Position numbers and translations under genes: made by a program. From Devosiaceae bacterium (GTDB taxonomy: Bacteria; Pseudomonadota; Alphaproteobacteria; Rhizobiales; Devosiaceae), in NCBI GenBank assembly GCA_021648585.1, contig JAKISM010000015.1:1-25505 (forward strand): a stretch of 25,505 nucleotides of DNA. Reading direction: 5' to 3'. Positions 1 to 7,587 of this stretch are shown here, one piece after another; position 1 is the first letter of the stretch, and each line of letters starts with the position of its first letter. The notes beneath the pieces were generated by a model. The model saw only the letters and a list, made by a program, of their open reading frames with translations, did not search any database and was not told the DNA's origin.

Positions 1-1
1 A

Positions 2-376
2 GAAGGTGAGAAGAGTAAATCAGATGAGAATTTTGAGCGCCCAACGTGGCGATTTGGAACTAATTCAAACTATAAAACGGTAAAGAAAAATCCAAAGCCA
101 TCTGACCCTACAAATCTATATGCCCGCCTAGAAGCACGTACAAGGGGCGATAATCCTAATAGAAAATCAACCCGACGTTTAGTTGATTCTGATAGAAGGG
201 CGTTAGAAGTTTTGGGGCTTAAGGGAAGGCACGACGCTGTTGAAATAAAGTCCGCATATAAGGCATTAGTAAAAATCCATCACCCTGATGTTAATGGTGG
301 TGATGTAAGTTCAGAAGAGCGCCTTCGTGCTATAATTACTGCCTATAACCACCTAAAGAAAAAGGGACTTGTTTAG
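2..376 (+). CDS. J-domain (DnaJ-like) protein, C-terminal part
   Basis: The reading frame is open from the window edge to a TAG at 374-376, giving the last 124 residues; the start lies upstream. The first 60 or so visible residues are charged and low in complexity. The final 55 form a J-domain: a helix beginning RRALEVLGL, a basic helix with KSAYKALVKIHHPDVNGG containing the HPD tripeptide that stimulates DnaK ATPase, and a closing helix ending in NHLKKKGLV. The J-domain is at the C-terminus rather than the N-terminus as in classical DnaJ. A J-domain gene just before cobS-cobT is a familiar arrangement in alphaproteobacteria. The gap to cobS is 58 bp on the same strand, so co-transcription is possible. 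A role as DnaK co-chaperone for cobaltochelatase assembly is only inferred from position. Confidence 0.85.
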   Translation, partial: EGEKSKSDENFERPTWRFGTNSNYKTVKKNPKPSDPTNLYARLEARTRGDNPNRKSTRRLVDSDRRALEVLGLKGRHDAVEIKSAYKALVKIHHPDVNGGDVSSEERLRAIITAYNHLKKKGLV

Positions 377-434
377 CCCTATACTTTAGCCCTATTTTTG
401 GGAATTTCAAAATAAGAGAATAAGAAGAACTTAA

Positions 435-1412
435 ATGAGTGAACAACAAAATCTACCAGACTTTGATTATAATGTTAAAGATCTATTTAACATTGATAGC
501 GATATGATTGTTAAGGGATATAAAGATAAAAGCGAACATGTGCCGCCTATTGATGAAGACTATCTATTTGATCACAATACGACAATCGCTATTTTAGCGG
601 GCTTTTCGCATAATAGACGTGTGATGGTGCAAGGCTATCATGGCACTGGTAAATCTACCCATATTGAGCAAGTTGCAGCACGCTTAAATTGGCCACTTGT
701 TAGGGTAAATCTTGATAGTCATGTTTCAAGAATTGATCTGGTTGGAAAAGACGCTATCGTGCTAAAAGACGGCAAGCAAATTACTAAATTTCGTGATGGG
801 ATTTTGCCGTGGGCTGTGCAAAATAATATTGCATTAGTATTTGATGAATATGATGCTGGTCGCCCTGATGTGATGTTTGTTATTCAAAGGGTGCTTGAAG
901 CATCTGGCCGCTTAACTTTGCTTGATCAAAATCGAGTAATAACTCCTCATCCTGCTTTTCGTTTATTTTCAACCACCAATACTATTGGTTTGGGTGATGT
1001 TTCAGGGCTTTATCATGGAACACAACAAATTAATCAGGGGCAAATGGATCGCTGGTCAATCGTAGTTACGCTAAATTATCTTGAGCATGAAAAAGAGGTT
1101 GGCATTGTGCTTTCTAAAGCTAAGTCCTATAGAAATGATGAGGGCAAGAAACTGGTTTCGAACATGGTGCGATTAGCTGATCTTACTCGTTCGGCATTTA
1201 TCAATGGTGATATTTCAACAGTTATGAGCCCAAGAACTGTTATTACATGGGCAGAAAACGCTGAAATTTTTGGTGATATTGGTTTTTCTTTTAGGCTGAC
1301 ATTTCTTAATAAATGCGATGATTTAGAAAAGCCAGTTGTGGCTGAATTATATCAAAGAGTATTTGGCGAAGACTTACCAGAAGCTGCCACAAATTTAGCC
1401 ATTAGCGCTTAG
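435..1412 (+). CDS. cobS: Cobaltochelatase ATPase subunit CobS
   Basis: CobS is the MoxR-like AAA+ subunit of the aerobic cobaltochelatase CobNST, which inserts Co2+ into hydrogenobyrinic acid a,c-diamide in the cytoplasm. The 325 residues match the usual family length. A Walker A motif GYHGTGKST is at residues 67-75 and a Walker B segment LVFDEYD at 134-140, followed by the CobS-typical AGRPDVMFVIQRVLEASG. Sensor and arginine-finger regions follow, for example FSTTNTIGLGD and SPRTVITWAENA. The N-terminal 40 residues contain the family hallmark DFDYNVKDLFNID. CobT starts 23 bp downstream, as expected for a pair that forms a two-tiered ring complex. CobN is not in this window. No strong Shine-Dalgarno is visible; the ATG at 435 is chosen because it begins the conserved N-terminus. 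Confidence 0.96.
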   Translation: MSEQQNLPDFDYNVKDLFNIDSDMIVKGYKDKSEHVPPIDEDYLFDHNTTIAILAGFSHNRRVMVQGYHGTGKSTHIEQVAARLNWPLVRVNLDSHVSRIDLVGKDAIVLKDGKQITKFRDGILPWAVQNNIALVFDEYDAGRPDVMFVIQRVLEASGRLTLLDQNRVITPHPAFRLFSTTNTIGLGDVSGLYHGTQQINQGQMDRWSIVVTLNYLEHEKEVGIVLSKAKSYRNDEGKKLVSNMVRLADLTRSAFINGDISTVMSPRTVITWAENAEIFGDIGFSFRLTFLNKCDDLEKPVVAELYQRVFGEDLPEAATNLAISA

Positions 1413-1435
1413 ATACTGACCTTTAGGTTTATGAA

Positions 1436-3301
1436 ATGGCACTTGCGAATGATAAACAGGGAACACAAGTTCTAAAGTCAGCACTTAGCACTACTATGCG
1501 TGCTATTGCTGGTGATAGTGAACTTGAAATTGCCTTTACTTCTGATCGGACAATTCTCAATGGCAAAAATATTCGTCTTGCAAATATTTCGCATCTCCCA
1601 AATAAAAAAGAAATAGCAATAGCTCGTGGGCAATGCGATGCTATTGCTATGCGCTTGGCAGCGCATGATGCAAAAATACACGCTAAAAATGCGCCAATAG
1701 ATGCAGATGCCCGTGCCACTTTTGATGCGCTTGAGCAAGCCCGAGTTGAGGTGTTTGGCGCTATGCGAATGGTAGGAATGAGGGATAATCTCTCGCAAAT
1801 GCTTGAGGAAAAATATTCAAAAGCCGGTTTTGATAAAATCACTAACCTTGATGATGCTCCCCTCTCAGAAGCTCTCTCGCTTATGTTGCGTGAGAAATTT
1901 GGCAATATTTCAATTCCAAAAAGCGGCGAAACCATTACCGAGCTTTGGCGTAAGAAAATAGAAAAAAAATGCCAGCAGTCTTTAGAGGAATTGGGCAATA
2001 ATATTGAAAATCAACAAGATTTTGCCAAAAGCACCAAGCAATTATTACTTGATCTTGAGCTTATTTCTAACGCTGAATTTGACGCTGAAAATGAATATGA
2101 TGAAGATGAGGGCGAGCAAGATTATAATGATCAGCCAAGTGATAATAATCAACAACAAGAAGAGCAAATGGACGGTGAGGGACAAGAGAGTTCTTCAGAT
2201 GAACAGCAAGAGGAGGGTGATGGTGAGCAGGGAGGCGAAATTGAGAGTGAGTTTTCACCAAGTGATGAGGATATTACTAGTGATGGTGAAATAAGCACTG
2301 GTGATGATAGTTTAGAAACTGATGGCGCAAAATTATCAAACCAGCCAAAATATAAGATATTTACCACTGAATTTGATGAGATTGTTAGTGCAACTGAACT
2401 TTGCCCAAGCGAAGAACTTGAGCAATTACGTGCGCTATTAGACAAACAATTAGAGACTTTAGCTGGCACGGTAGCAAGATTGGCCAATAAATTACAACGC
2501 CGTCTAATGGCGCAACAAAACCGCAGTTGGAACTATGATTTAGAAGAGGGAGTGCTTGATAGCGCCCGCTTAACTAGAATAATTATAGATCCAATGCAGC
2601 CGCTTTCGTTTAAAGCTGAGAGCGACATGGATTTTCGCGATACTATTGTTACTCTATTGATTGATAATTCAGGCTCGATGCGAGGTCGTCCGATAAGTAT
2701 TGCGGCAATTTGCGCTGATATTTTGGCTAGAACGCTTGAGCGTTGTTCGGTTAAAACTGAAATTTTAGGTTTTACCACCCGTGCTTGGAAGGGCGGAAAA
2801 TCTCGTGAAGCTTGGCTTGAAGCAAATAGGCCAGCTAATCCGGGACGAGTAAATGATATTCGTCATATTATATATAAGGGCGCTGAAGAGCCCTATCGTC
2901 ACGCTCGAAAAAATCTTGGTCTAATGATGCGAGAGGGTTTGCTTAAAGAAAATATTGATGGTGAGGCGCTTAGCTGGGCACAAAAGCGCCTAATGGCGCG
3001 GCCTGAAAATCGCCGCATATTGGTTGTTATATCTGATGGAGCGCCAGTTGATGATAGCACGCAAAGCGTAAATAGCCCCAATTATCTTGAAGCGCATTTA
3101 CGTGAAGTAATAAAAGAAATTGAAACTAATTCACCAATTCAACTTATAGCCATTGGTATTGGTCACGATGTTACACGCTATTATCAACATGCTATAACTT
3201 TGCAAGATGCCGAAGAATTGGGTGGGGCGCTTACTGATGAATTGGCTGATTTATTTGAAGAAAAACCAAAGACAGGCGTAAGAAGCAGGCGATATGGATG
3301 A
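1436..3301 (+). CDS. cobT: Cobaltochelatase subunit CobT
   Basis: CobT is the von Willebrand A-domain partner of CobS in the CobNST cobalt chelatase. The 621 residues show an N-terminal helical CobT domain (about 1-210), a highly acidic, Gln/Ser-rich linker (about 215-295), and a C-terminal VWA domain. The metal-ion-dependent adhesion site is visible as LIDNSGSMRG with DNSGS at residues 410-414, and the later VISDGAPVDDST supplies the remaining MIDAS acid. The acidic linker is normal for the family and explains the low-complexity DNA around 2080-2300. The start is 23 bp after cobS, preceded by TTTAGG. The stop TGA overlaps the next gene's start in an ATGA arrangement, so translational coupling to the phytase-like gene is likely. 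Confidence 0.96.
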   Translation: MALANDKQGTQVLKSALSTTMRAIAGDSELEIAFTSDRTILNGKNIRLANISHLPNKKEIAIARGQCDAIAMRLAAHDAKIHAKNAPIDADARATFDALEQARVEVFGAMRMVGMRDNLSQMLEEKYSKAGFDKITNLDDAPLSEALSLMLREKFGNISIPKSGETITELWRKKIEKKCQQSLEELGNNIENQQDFAKSTKQLLLDLELISNAEFDAENEYDEDEGEQDYNDQPSDNNQQQEEQMDGEGQESSSDEQQEEGDGEQGGEIESEFSPSDEDITSDGEISTGDDSLETDGAKLSNQPKYKIFTTEFDEIVSATELCPSEELEQLRALLDKQLETLAGTVARLANKLQRRLMAQQNRSWNYDLEEGVLDSARLTRIIIDPMQPLSFKAESDMDFRDTIVTLLIDNSGSMRGRPISIAAICADILARTLERCSVKTEILGFTTRAWKGGKSREAWLEANRPANPGRVNDIRHIIYKGAEEPYRHARKNLGLMMREGLLKENIDGEALSWAQKRLMARPENRRILVVISDGAPVDDSTQSVNSPNYLEAHLREVIKEIETNSPIQLIAIGIGHDVTRYYQHAITLQDAEELGGALTDELADLFEEKPKTGVRSRRYG

Positions 3302-4311
3302 GTAAGATAAACAGCATTTTTATATCTATATTTTTATTATTATTTACCCCCTCATTTTCTTTTGCGCAAGAAGTTCAAGAAACTCAAGAAGTCATTGTGC
3401 AATCTTTGCCAATCGAGAGCTTTAAGGGGGTATTAAGGGGCGAAAAAGTTGATAAGTTGATTTGGCGTGGCGGAATAGAAATTTCTAGCGATTATCAAGA
3501 GTTCGGCGGCCTTTCAGGTATTACTTTTACTGGCGATAATAATCAAATAGTGATGGTTTCTGATATTGGTAATTTTTTTAGTGGTCAATTAATTTATGAC
3601 GAGTTTGATCAATTATTAGCGCTTGGTGGCGTTGAGATGTCAGCCATAACAAATTCAAAGGGTAATGTTTTACCTCGAAAATTTGCTAAAGACGCCGAAG
3701 CAATAGACACAATTTATCGTTTTGGAAAACCTGCTTCCATAAGAGTTGGCTTTGAAAACCTAACAAGGGTTGCTGATTTTGAGCTTAGAAATGGCAAGCC
3801 CTTTGGCGCTGCAAAAGAAATTATTATTCCACATATTCTATCAAAAGAAAGAACTAATGCGTCGCTTGAGGCGGTGTGTATTGCCCCAAAAAATTCGCCA
3901 ATAGCTGGCTCAACCTTATTGATAACTGAAAATATGCTTGTTGAGGAAAATATTGCAGGCTTTATGCTTGGAAATTTAGACAAGGGCGCTTTTAACATTA
4001 AAAAAACTAAATCTATGAACCCAACTGATTGTGCTTTTTTAGAAAATGGTGATCTATTAATTCTTGAACGTGGAATTAGCTTTCTTTCTTTTACTATGCA
4101 GTTACGCCTTATAAAAGCTGATAAGGTGCAACCAAAAGCATTGTTAGAGGGTGAAGTTATTTTATCGGCACGAGGCAGTAAAAATATTGATAATATGGAA
4201 GGTTTGGCTGTCTATAAAAACGCTAATGGCCAAGAGCGTATTATTATAATTTCAGATGATAATTTTAATGATTGGGAGAGAACGCTTTTTTTAGAATTTT
4301 CGTTTGAATAA
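3298..4311 (+). CDS. Secreted esterase-like/phytase-family beta-propeller protein
   Basis: This 337-residue protein begins with a Sec signal peptide: basic MSKIN, a hydrophobic stretch to about residue 20, and a likely cleavage after SFA (residue 23). The mature part resembles the 'esterase-like activity of phytase' family: an early FGGLSGITF, a VSDIGNFFSGQLIYD strand, SLEAVCIAP, LLITEN, and the closing SDDNFNDWERTLFLEFSF. Such proteins are thought to be periplasmic or extracytoplasmic, and their substrate is mostly unknown; phosphatase or esterase activity is inferred from family naming only. It overlaps cobT by 4 bp (ATGA), an arrangement seen in related genomes although no cobalamin role is established. 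Its 3' end overlaps the convergent transporter gene by 21 bp. No metal or catalytic residues can be assigned with confidence. Confidence 0.8.
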   Translation: MSKINSIFISIFLLLFTPSFSFAQEVQETQEVIVQSLPIESFKGVLRGEKVDKLIWRGGIEISSDYQEFGGLSGITFTGDNNQIVMVSDIGNFFSGQLIYDEFDQLLALGGVEMSAITNSKGNVLPRKFAKDAEAIDTIYRFGKPASIRVGFENLTRVADFELRNGKPFGAAKEIIIPHILSKERTNASLEAVCIAPKNSPIAGSTLLITENMLVEENIAGFMLGNLDKGAFNIKKTKSMNPTDCAFLENGDLLILERGISFLSFTMQLRLIKADKVQPKALLEGEVILSARGSKNIDNMEGLAVYKNANGQERIIIISDDNFNDWERTLFLEFSFE

Positions 4312-4905
4312 ATAGCGATAGGGAAGCAATAATAATAGAGCGACAAGAATTTTTACCATAAAATCTCCTGCTGCCAACGATACCCATAATGGGGTCATAA
4401 AACCAACATCTAAAAACGGTACTTCAAAGGCCAATGAGCCTTCTTTTGAGCCAAATAAATTATCAATAAATGTAAATTTAGCACTAAAGGCAATTCCAAA
4501 GAACAATATTGTATCAAGCAGTGAGCCAAAAAAAGAAGAAATTAGCGGCGCTTGCCACCATTTACTTGCCCGTAACCTGTTAAAAATTGAAATATCCAAA
4601 AATTGCGCTAATAAGAAAGCAGTTCCAGAAGCGATAGCAATGCGTGGGGAAGCTAAAAATATTGACCAAATAACAGCAATAGCAAAGCCGATAAGCACAA
4701 CTTGGCGAGCTTTTTTTGCACCAAAATACCTATTAGAGAGGTCAGTAACTAAAAATGCTATTGGATAGGTGAAAGCGCCAAGCGTGAGGATATTGCTTAG
4801 ATCAATAGAAAAAAGTTCGGCATTTAATGGGAATTGTACTAAAAAATTAGAGGCGGCAACAATTATTGCCATGCCTAAAAAGGCTAGAAAAAAACTAAAG
4901 CGCAT
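4291..4905 (-). CDS. yhhQ: Queuosine-precursor transporter, YhhQ/VUT family
   Basis: This 204-residue integral membrane protein has about six hydrophobic segments and the family signatures TYPIAFLVTDLSNRYFGAKKA near residues 45-70, RIAIASGTAFLLAQFLDI near the middle, and a C-terminal LWVSLAAGDFMVKILVALLLLLPYR. YhhQ-type proteins import queuine precursors such as preQ0/preQ1 for tRNA queuosine modification. I place the start at the ATG at 4905 (MRFSFFLAF) rather than an in-frame upstream start at 4950, because a clear AGGAG lies 7 bases before 4905. The gene is convergent with and overlaps the phytase-like gene by 21 bp, and it is transcribed in the same direction as rpmB upstream of it. Substrate is inferred from family; other VUT members are unassigned. 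Confidence 0.85.
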   Translation of the reverse strand: MRFSFFLAFLGMAIIVAASNFLVQFPLNAELFSIDLSNILTLGAFTYPIAFLVTDLSNRYFGAKKARQVVLIGFAIAVIWSIFLASPRIAIASGTAFLLAQFLDISIFNRLRASKWWQAPLISSFFGSLLDTILFFGIAFSAKFTFIDNLFGSKEGSLAFEVPFLDVGFMTPLWVSLAAGDFMVKILVALLLLLPYRYLFKRKF

Positions 4906-4969
4906 TAGAGCACTCCTATATTTTTGCAAACCAGCAATTAACCAGCGCAAACAAGTGAAATGTCAAAAA

Positions 4970-5004
4970 TTAACTAGCTAGCAGCGTTTTAACTTAACTA
5001 GCTA
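4970..5004. repeat. Pair of 11-bp direct repeats at the rpmB 3' end
   Basis: TTAACTAGCTA occurs at 4970-4980 and again at 4994-5004, the second copy covering the rpmB stop codon and its last codons. The 24-bp period and exact match may be chance in AT-rich DNA or a slip duplication. No function is visible. Confidence 0.4.
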
Positions 5005-5278
5005 AAGCTTGGCGAACTTCTTGTTTAATCAAACGCACACGATCTGAAAGCTCGCTATCTTTTGCCTTAAGCAAATAAGCGTCAAGACCACCACGATGCT
5101 CAACAGTGCGAAGCGTGCTAGCGGCAATTCTAAATTTAATTGGGCGATCTAGCGCATCAGAAATTAAAGTCACATTGCACAGGTTTGGCAAAAATTTACG
5201 ACGAGTACGATTAAGAGCATGAGAAACATTATTTCCGCTCATAACGCCTTTTCCAGAAAGTTCACAACGACGTGCCAT
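4994..5278 (-). CDS. rpmB: 50S ribosomal protein L28
   Basis: The 94 residues match the alphaproteobacterial L28 family: N-terminal MARRCELSGKGVMSGNNVSHA, the basic TRRKFLPNLCNVTLIS, and KFRIAASTLRTVEHRGGLDAYLL. The N-terminal CELSGKG carries only one cysteine of the four found in zinc-binding versions, as is usual in this lineage. L28 is a component of the large ribosomal subunit needed for late assembly. The gene stands alone on the minus strand, divergent from the DUF3108 gene with a 238-bp intergenic region that must contain its promoter. L33 is not adjacent. A bacterial rpmB next to a secreted DUF3108 protein is an arrangement I recall from Hyphomicrobiales. Confidence 0.97.
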   Translation of the reverse strand: MARRCELSGKGVMSGNNVSHALNRTRRKFLPNLCNVTLISDALDRPIKFRIAASTLRTVEHRGGLDAYLLKAKDSELSDRVRLIKQEVRQALAS

Positions 5279-5516
5279 AATAAAATCCTATAATTCATGA
5301 GTAATTAGCTTCGAAACGCCAAATTAGCTCAAGGTAAAATGAAAGTTGGCTTTAATTAGTCAAACTTGAGCCACTCGTCAAGCATTAGTGTGCTTTATGA
5401 GGTTTTTTAAGCAAATTCATTTTATTTTAAGCATGTTCATTAATAATAGCGCTTTAATGTAATGTTAGTGCAAGAATTAAGTACAAGAGTTAAGCGCAAG
5501 GTAAAGAGTAGAGTGT

Positions 5517-6338
5517 ATGATTTATTCGTTTAGGGCAATGTTTGTTAGCCCATCCATTTTTTTGCTTAGCTTTTTCTCCCTGATTATAAGTTTTGCTTTC
5601 TTTAGTATGTCGGCTTTAGCGGCACCTGTTAATGCCAATGCTAGATATATTGTTTCACTGGGTGGTATTAATTTTGCCAAGGTAAAAATATCACTTAATG
5701 ATGATGCTAAAAATTATAACATTAATTTAGATATGAAAATTTCTGGAGTCGGCTCGTTAGTAGCTTCTGGCTCTGCAACGGGAAGTGTTAGTGGTATAAG
5801 TAGTTCTAAGGGGTTAACGCCGAGCAAGCTGAATATAATGACTGATTCAAGGGGTGAGGAATTTAATGTTTCAGTTGTCTATTCAAAGGGCAATGCTGTT
5901 GGATTTCAGGTTAGCCCTCCTCTTATCAATGATATTGGGCGAGTGGCGATTGAGCGTAAAGATTTGCAAAGAGTTACAGATCCAATTGGCTCATTCATTC
6001 TCAAGGGCAAAGGTTTTGATGAGCGATTATGTAATCAAAAGTTAAAACTTTTTTCAGGGCTTGAGCGCTTTGATGTTAAAATGAAATTTGTTGAAAAACA
6101 AATAGCAACGTCAAAAAGAACTGCCTATCAAGGGCCAGTAATTCTTTGCTCAGTGCGCTATATACCTGTTTCTGGCCATTATGTTGATAGTGCTATTACC
6201 AATTATTTAGCAAAATCAAACCGATTTTTAATCTGGTATGCCCCGCTTGGCGAAAACGGGCATTATATTCCCTATCGTGTAATTATTGGCACAAGCGCTG
6301 GCGATCTCTCGATGGTGCTTACTGGATTAAAGCTTTAA
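5517..6338 (+). CDS. DUF3108 domain protein, exported
   Basis: This 273-residue protein starts with a long hydrophobic leader (residues 10-35) ending SALAAPVNA, a good signal-peptidase site. The mature part reads as alternating beta strands: ARYIVSLGGINFAKVKISL, NYNINLDMKISGVGSLVASGSATG, then a central section with two cysteines (RLCNQKL and VILCSVRY) and a C-terminal YAPLGENGHYIPYRVIIGTSAGDLSMVLTGLKL. This is the pattern of DUF3108, a lipocalin-like barrel family of unknown function in the envelope of Proteobacteria. The two cysteines could form a disulfide after export. An alternative start at the internal ATG 5538 would also give a signal peptide. The upstream DNA (5471-5506) contains a degenerate 13-bp tandem repeat built on CAAGAATTAAG. 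Confidence 0.82.
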   Translation: MIYSFRAMFVSPSIFLLSFFSLIISFAFFSMSALAAPVNANARYIVSLGGINFAKVKISLNDDAKNYNINLDMKISGVGSLVASGSATGSVSGISSSKGLTPSKLNIMTDSRGEEFNVSVVYSKGNAVGFQVSPPLINDIGRVAIERKDLQRVTDPIGSFILKGKGFDERLCNQKLKLFSGLERFDVKMKFVEKQIATSKRTAYQGPVILCSVRYIPVSGHYVDSAITNYLAKSNRFLIWYAPLGENGHYIPYRVIIGTSAGDLSMVLTGLKL

Positions 6339-6350
6339 TTAGCGCCCAAT

Positions 6351-6590
6351 TTAGAATTGCTTAAGCATTATTATACGTACCAATTTTATGCCAAGCGCAA
6401 TAAAGGGTGTTAGGTGCAAAAAGAAATCAAAAATATCTATTGGCTTAATAAGCTCACCTGCAAATAACATTTTTGTTTTCTCAAATAGGTGTGGCTCTGG
6501 CACAAAGGGCGCTAGCCCTAAAGTTAAAGCAAGTAAGATAAATATAAAAAGCGGAGTTGTGTCGATAAATTCTAGCATGGTATTTTTCAT
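6351..6590 (-). CDS. Small conserved two-helix membrane protein next to cbiB
   Basis: The 79 residues have two hydrophobic helices (about 12-32 and 55-76) separated by a conserved-looking loop with PEPHLFEKTKMLFAGELIKPIDIFDFFLH. I recall similar proteins of about 75 residues, with PEPHL..EK..MLFAG and P.DIFD, in several proteobacteria; some databases call them RND transporter, which is poorly supported for so small a protein. It lies 34 bp after cbiB on the same strand and could be the last gene of the cobB-cobQ-cbiB operon. No strong Shine-Dalgarno is seen; a start at the internal ATG (residue 5) is equally possible. It may assist the membrane-bound CbiB, but that is only inference from position. 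Confidence 0.7.
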   Translation of the reverse strand: MKNTMLEFIDTTPLFIFILLALTLGLAPFVPEPHLFEKTKMLFAGELIKPIDIFDFFLHLTPFIALGIKLVRIIMLKQF

Positions 6591-6624
6591 TTGGTTCGTG
6601 ATTTTAGCTTTATATTAGATTTTG

Positions 6625-7587
6625 CTAATATTGCAACACTAAAAATATTATTGTGCCAATAAAAATCAAAAAATACACCAAGCGGAGCATGATATTATAT
6701 AGCTTTAGCGCTAATTTTATATCATTTGCGCCTAAATCTCTTTTGCCATTGCCCATTTGCGGCAAATCTAACTCTTGCCCCTTATAGAAACGTTTGCCAC
6801 CAAGCGAAAAATTAAGCGCTCCAGCAAGGCTTGCTTCTGGCCAGCCAGCATTTGGGGAGGCGTGTTTATGCGCATCTCTTAGGGCGCTAATTGTTGCTTC
6901 TCGCCAATTTGCTTTTTTAAGTATGGCGGCGCTTATTATGAATAAAAAGGCAGTGATTCTTGCTGGGATATAATTGACAATATCGTCTAGTTTAGCGCTA
7001 AAAAAGCCAAAATCTTTATAGCGCTCATTTTTATGCCCGACCATCGAATCTGCGGTATTTATTGCCTTATAAATAATAATTCCCGGTAAGCCGAACAATA
7101 GCAAATAAAATAGGGGCGCAATGAAGCCGTCAGAGCTATTTTCAGCTAAAGTCTCTATTGCCCCACGAGATATTTCTGCCTCATCAAGATTTTTTACATC
7201 ACGCCCTACAATATGCGAAAGCGCTTTTCGCCCTTCATCAAGCGAGACTGTAAGCGCTTTTGTTACGAGTGTAACGGCTTGCCCTAATTGACGAGAAGCC
7301 AGCAGGGCAAAAGCGATTAGCCCCTTAAATATAAAAGGGAAATAAAGCATATTAAAAATATAATTAAGCGCCAAAGCAATTAGCAAACATATCAAAATTA
7401 TGGTGATAAGCATTAAAAAGCCAGCAAGTAGGCGATTAGGTTTTGAGCCTTTATTAAAGTGAGTTTCAAAAAAATTAATATAAGCTCCTATCCATTCAAT
7501 GGGGTGGCGAAAATAATTTTGCAATATTTTTGGATAGGCAAAGAATTTTTCAATGGTAATAGCAATAAGAGCAATTAGGATATTCAT
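6625..7587 (-). CDS. cobD: Adenosylcobinamide-phosphate synthase CbiB/CobD
   Basis: CobD (CbiB in the anaerobic nomenclature) attaches aminopropanol or its phosphate to adenosylcobyric acid, giving adenosylcobinamide (phosphate), at the inner membrane. The 320 residues carry the family landmarks: HPIEWIGAYINFFE near the N-terminus, RDVKNLDEAEISRGAIETLAENSSDGFIAPLFYLLLFGLPG in the middle, NTADSMVGHKNERYKDFG, DIVNYIPARITAFLF, and DAHKHASPNAGWPEASLAGAL. Several hydrophobic segments agree with an integral membrane enzyme. The ATG shares its A with the cobQ stop (TAATG), so translation is probably coupled. Product order in the operon, cobB then cobQ then cobD, follows the order of the reactions. 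Confidence 0.95.
   Translation of the reverse strand: MNILIALIAITIEKFFAYPKILQNYFRHPIEWIGAYINFFETHFNKGSKPNRLLAGFLMLITIILICLLIALALNYIFNMLYFPFIFKGLIAFALLASRQLGQAVTLVTKALTVSLDEGRKALSHIVGRDVKNLDEAEISRGAIETLAENSSDGFIAPLFYLLLFGLPGIIIYKAINTADSMVGHKNERYKDFGFFSAKLDDIVNYIPARITAFLFIISAAILKKANWREATISALRDAHKHASPNAGWPEASLAGALNFSLGGKRFYKGQELDLPQMGNGKRDLGANDIKLALKLYNIMLRLVYFLIFIGTIIFLVLQY

Noticed and set aside
1429..1998. 189-residue minus-strand frame opposite cobT
   Set aside because: It is serine-rich shadow coding opposite a clear CobT sequence with no family resemblance.
2080..2300. Low-complexity DNA as a tandem repeat or insertion
   Set aside because: It encodes the acidic linker normal for CobT.
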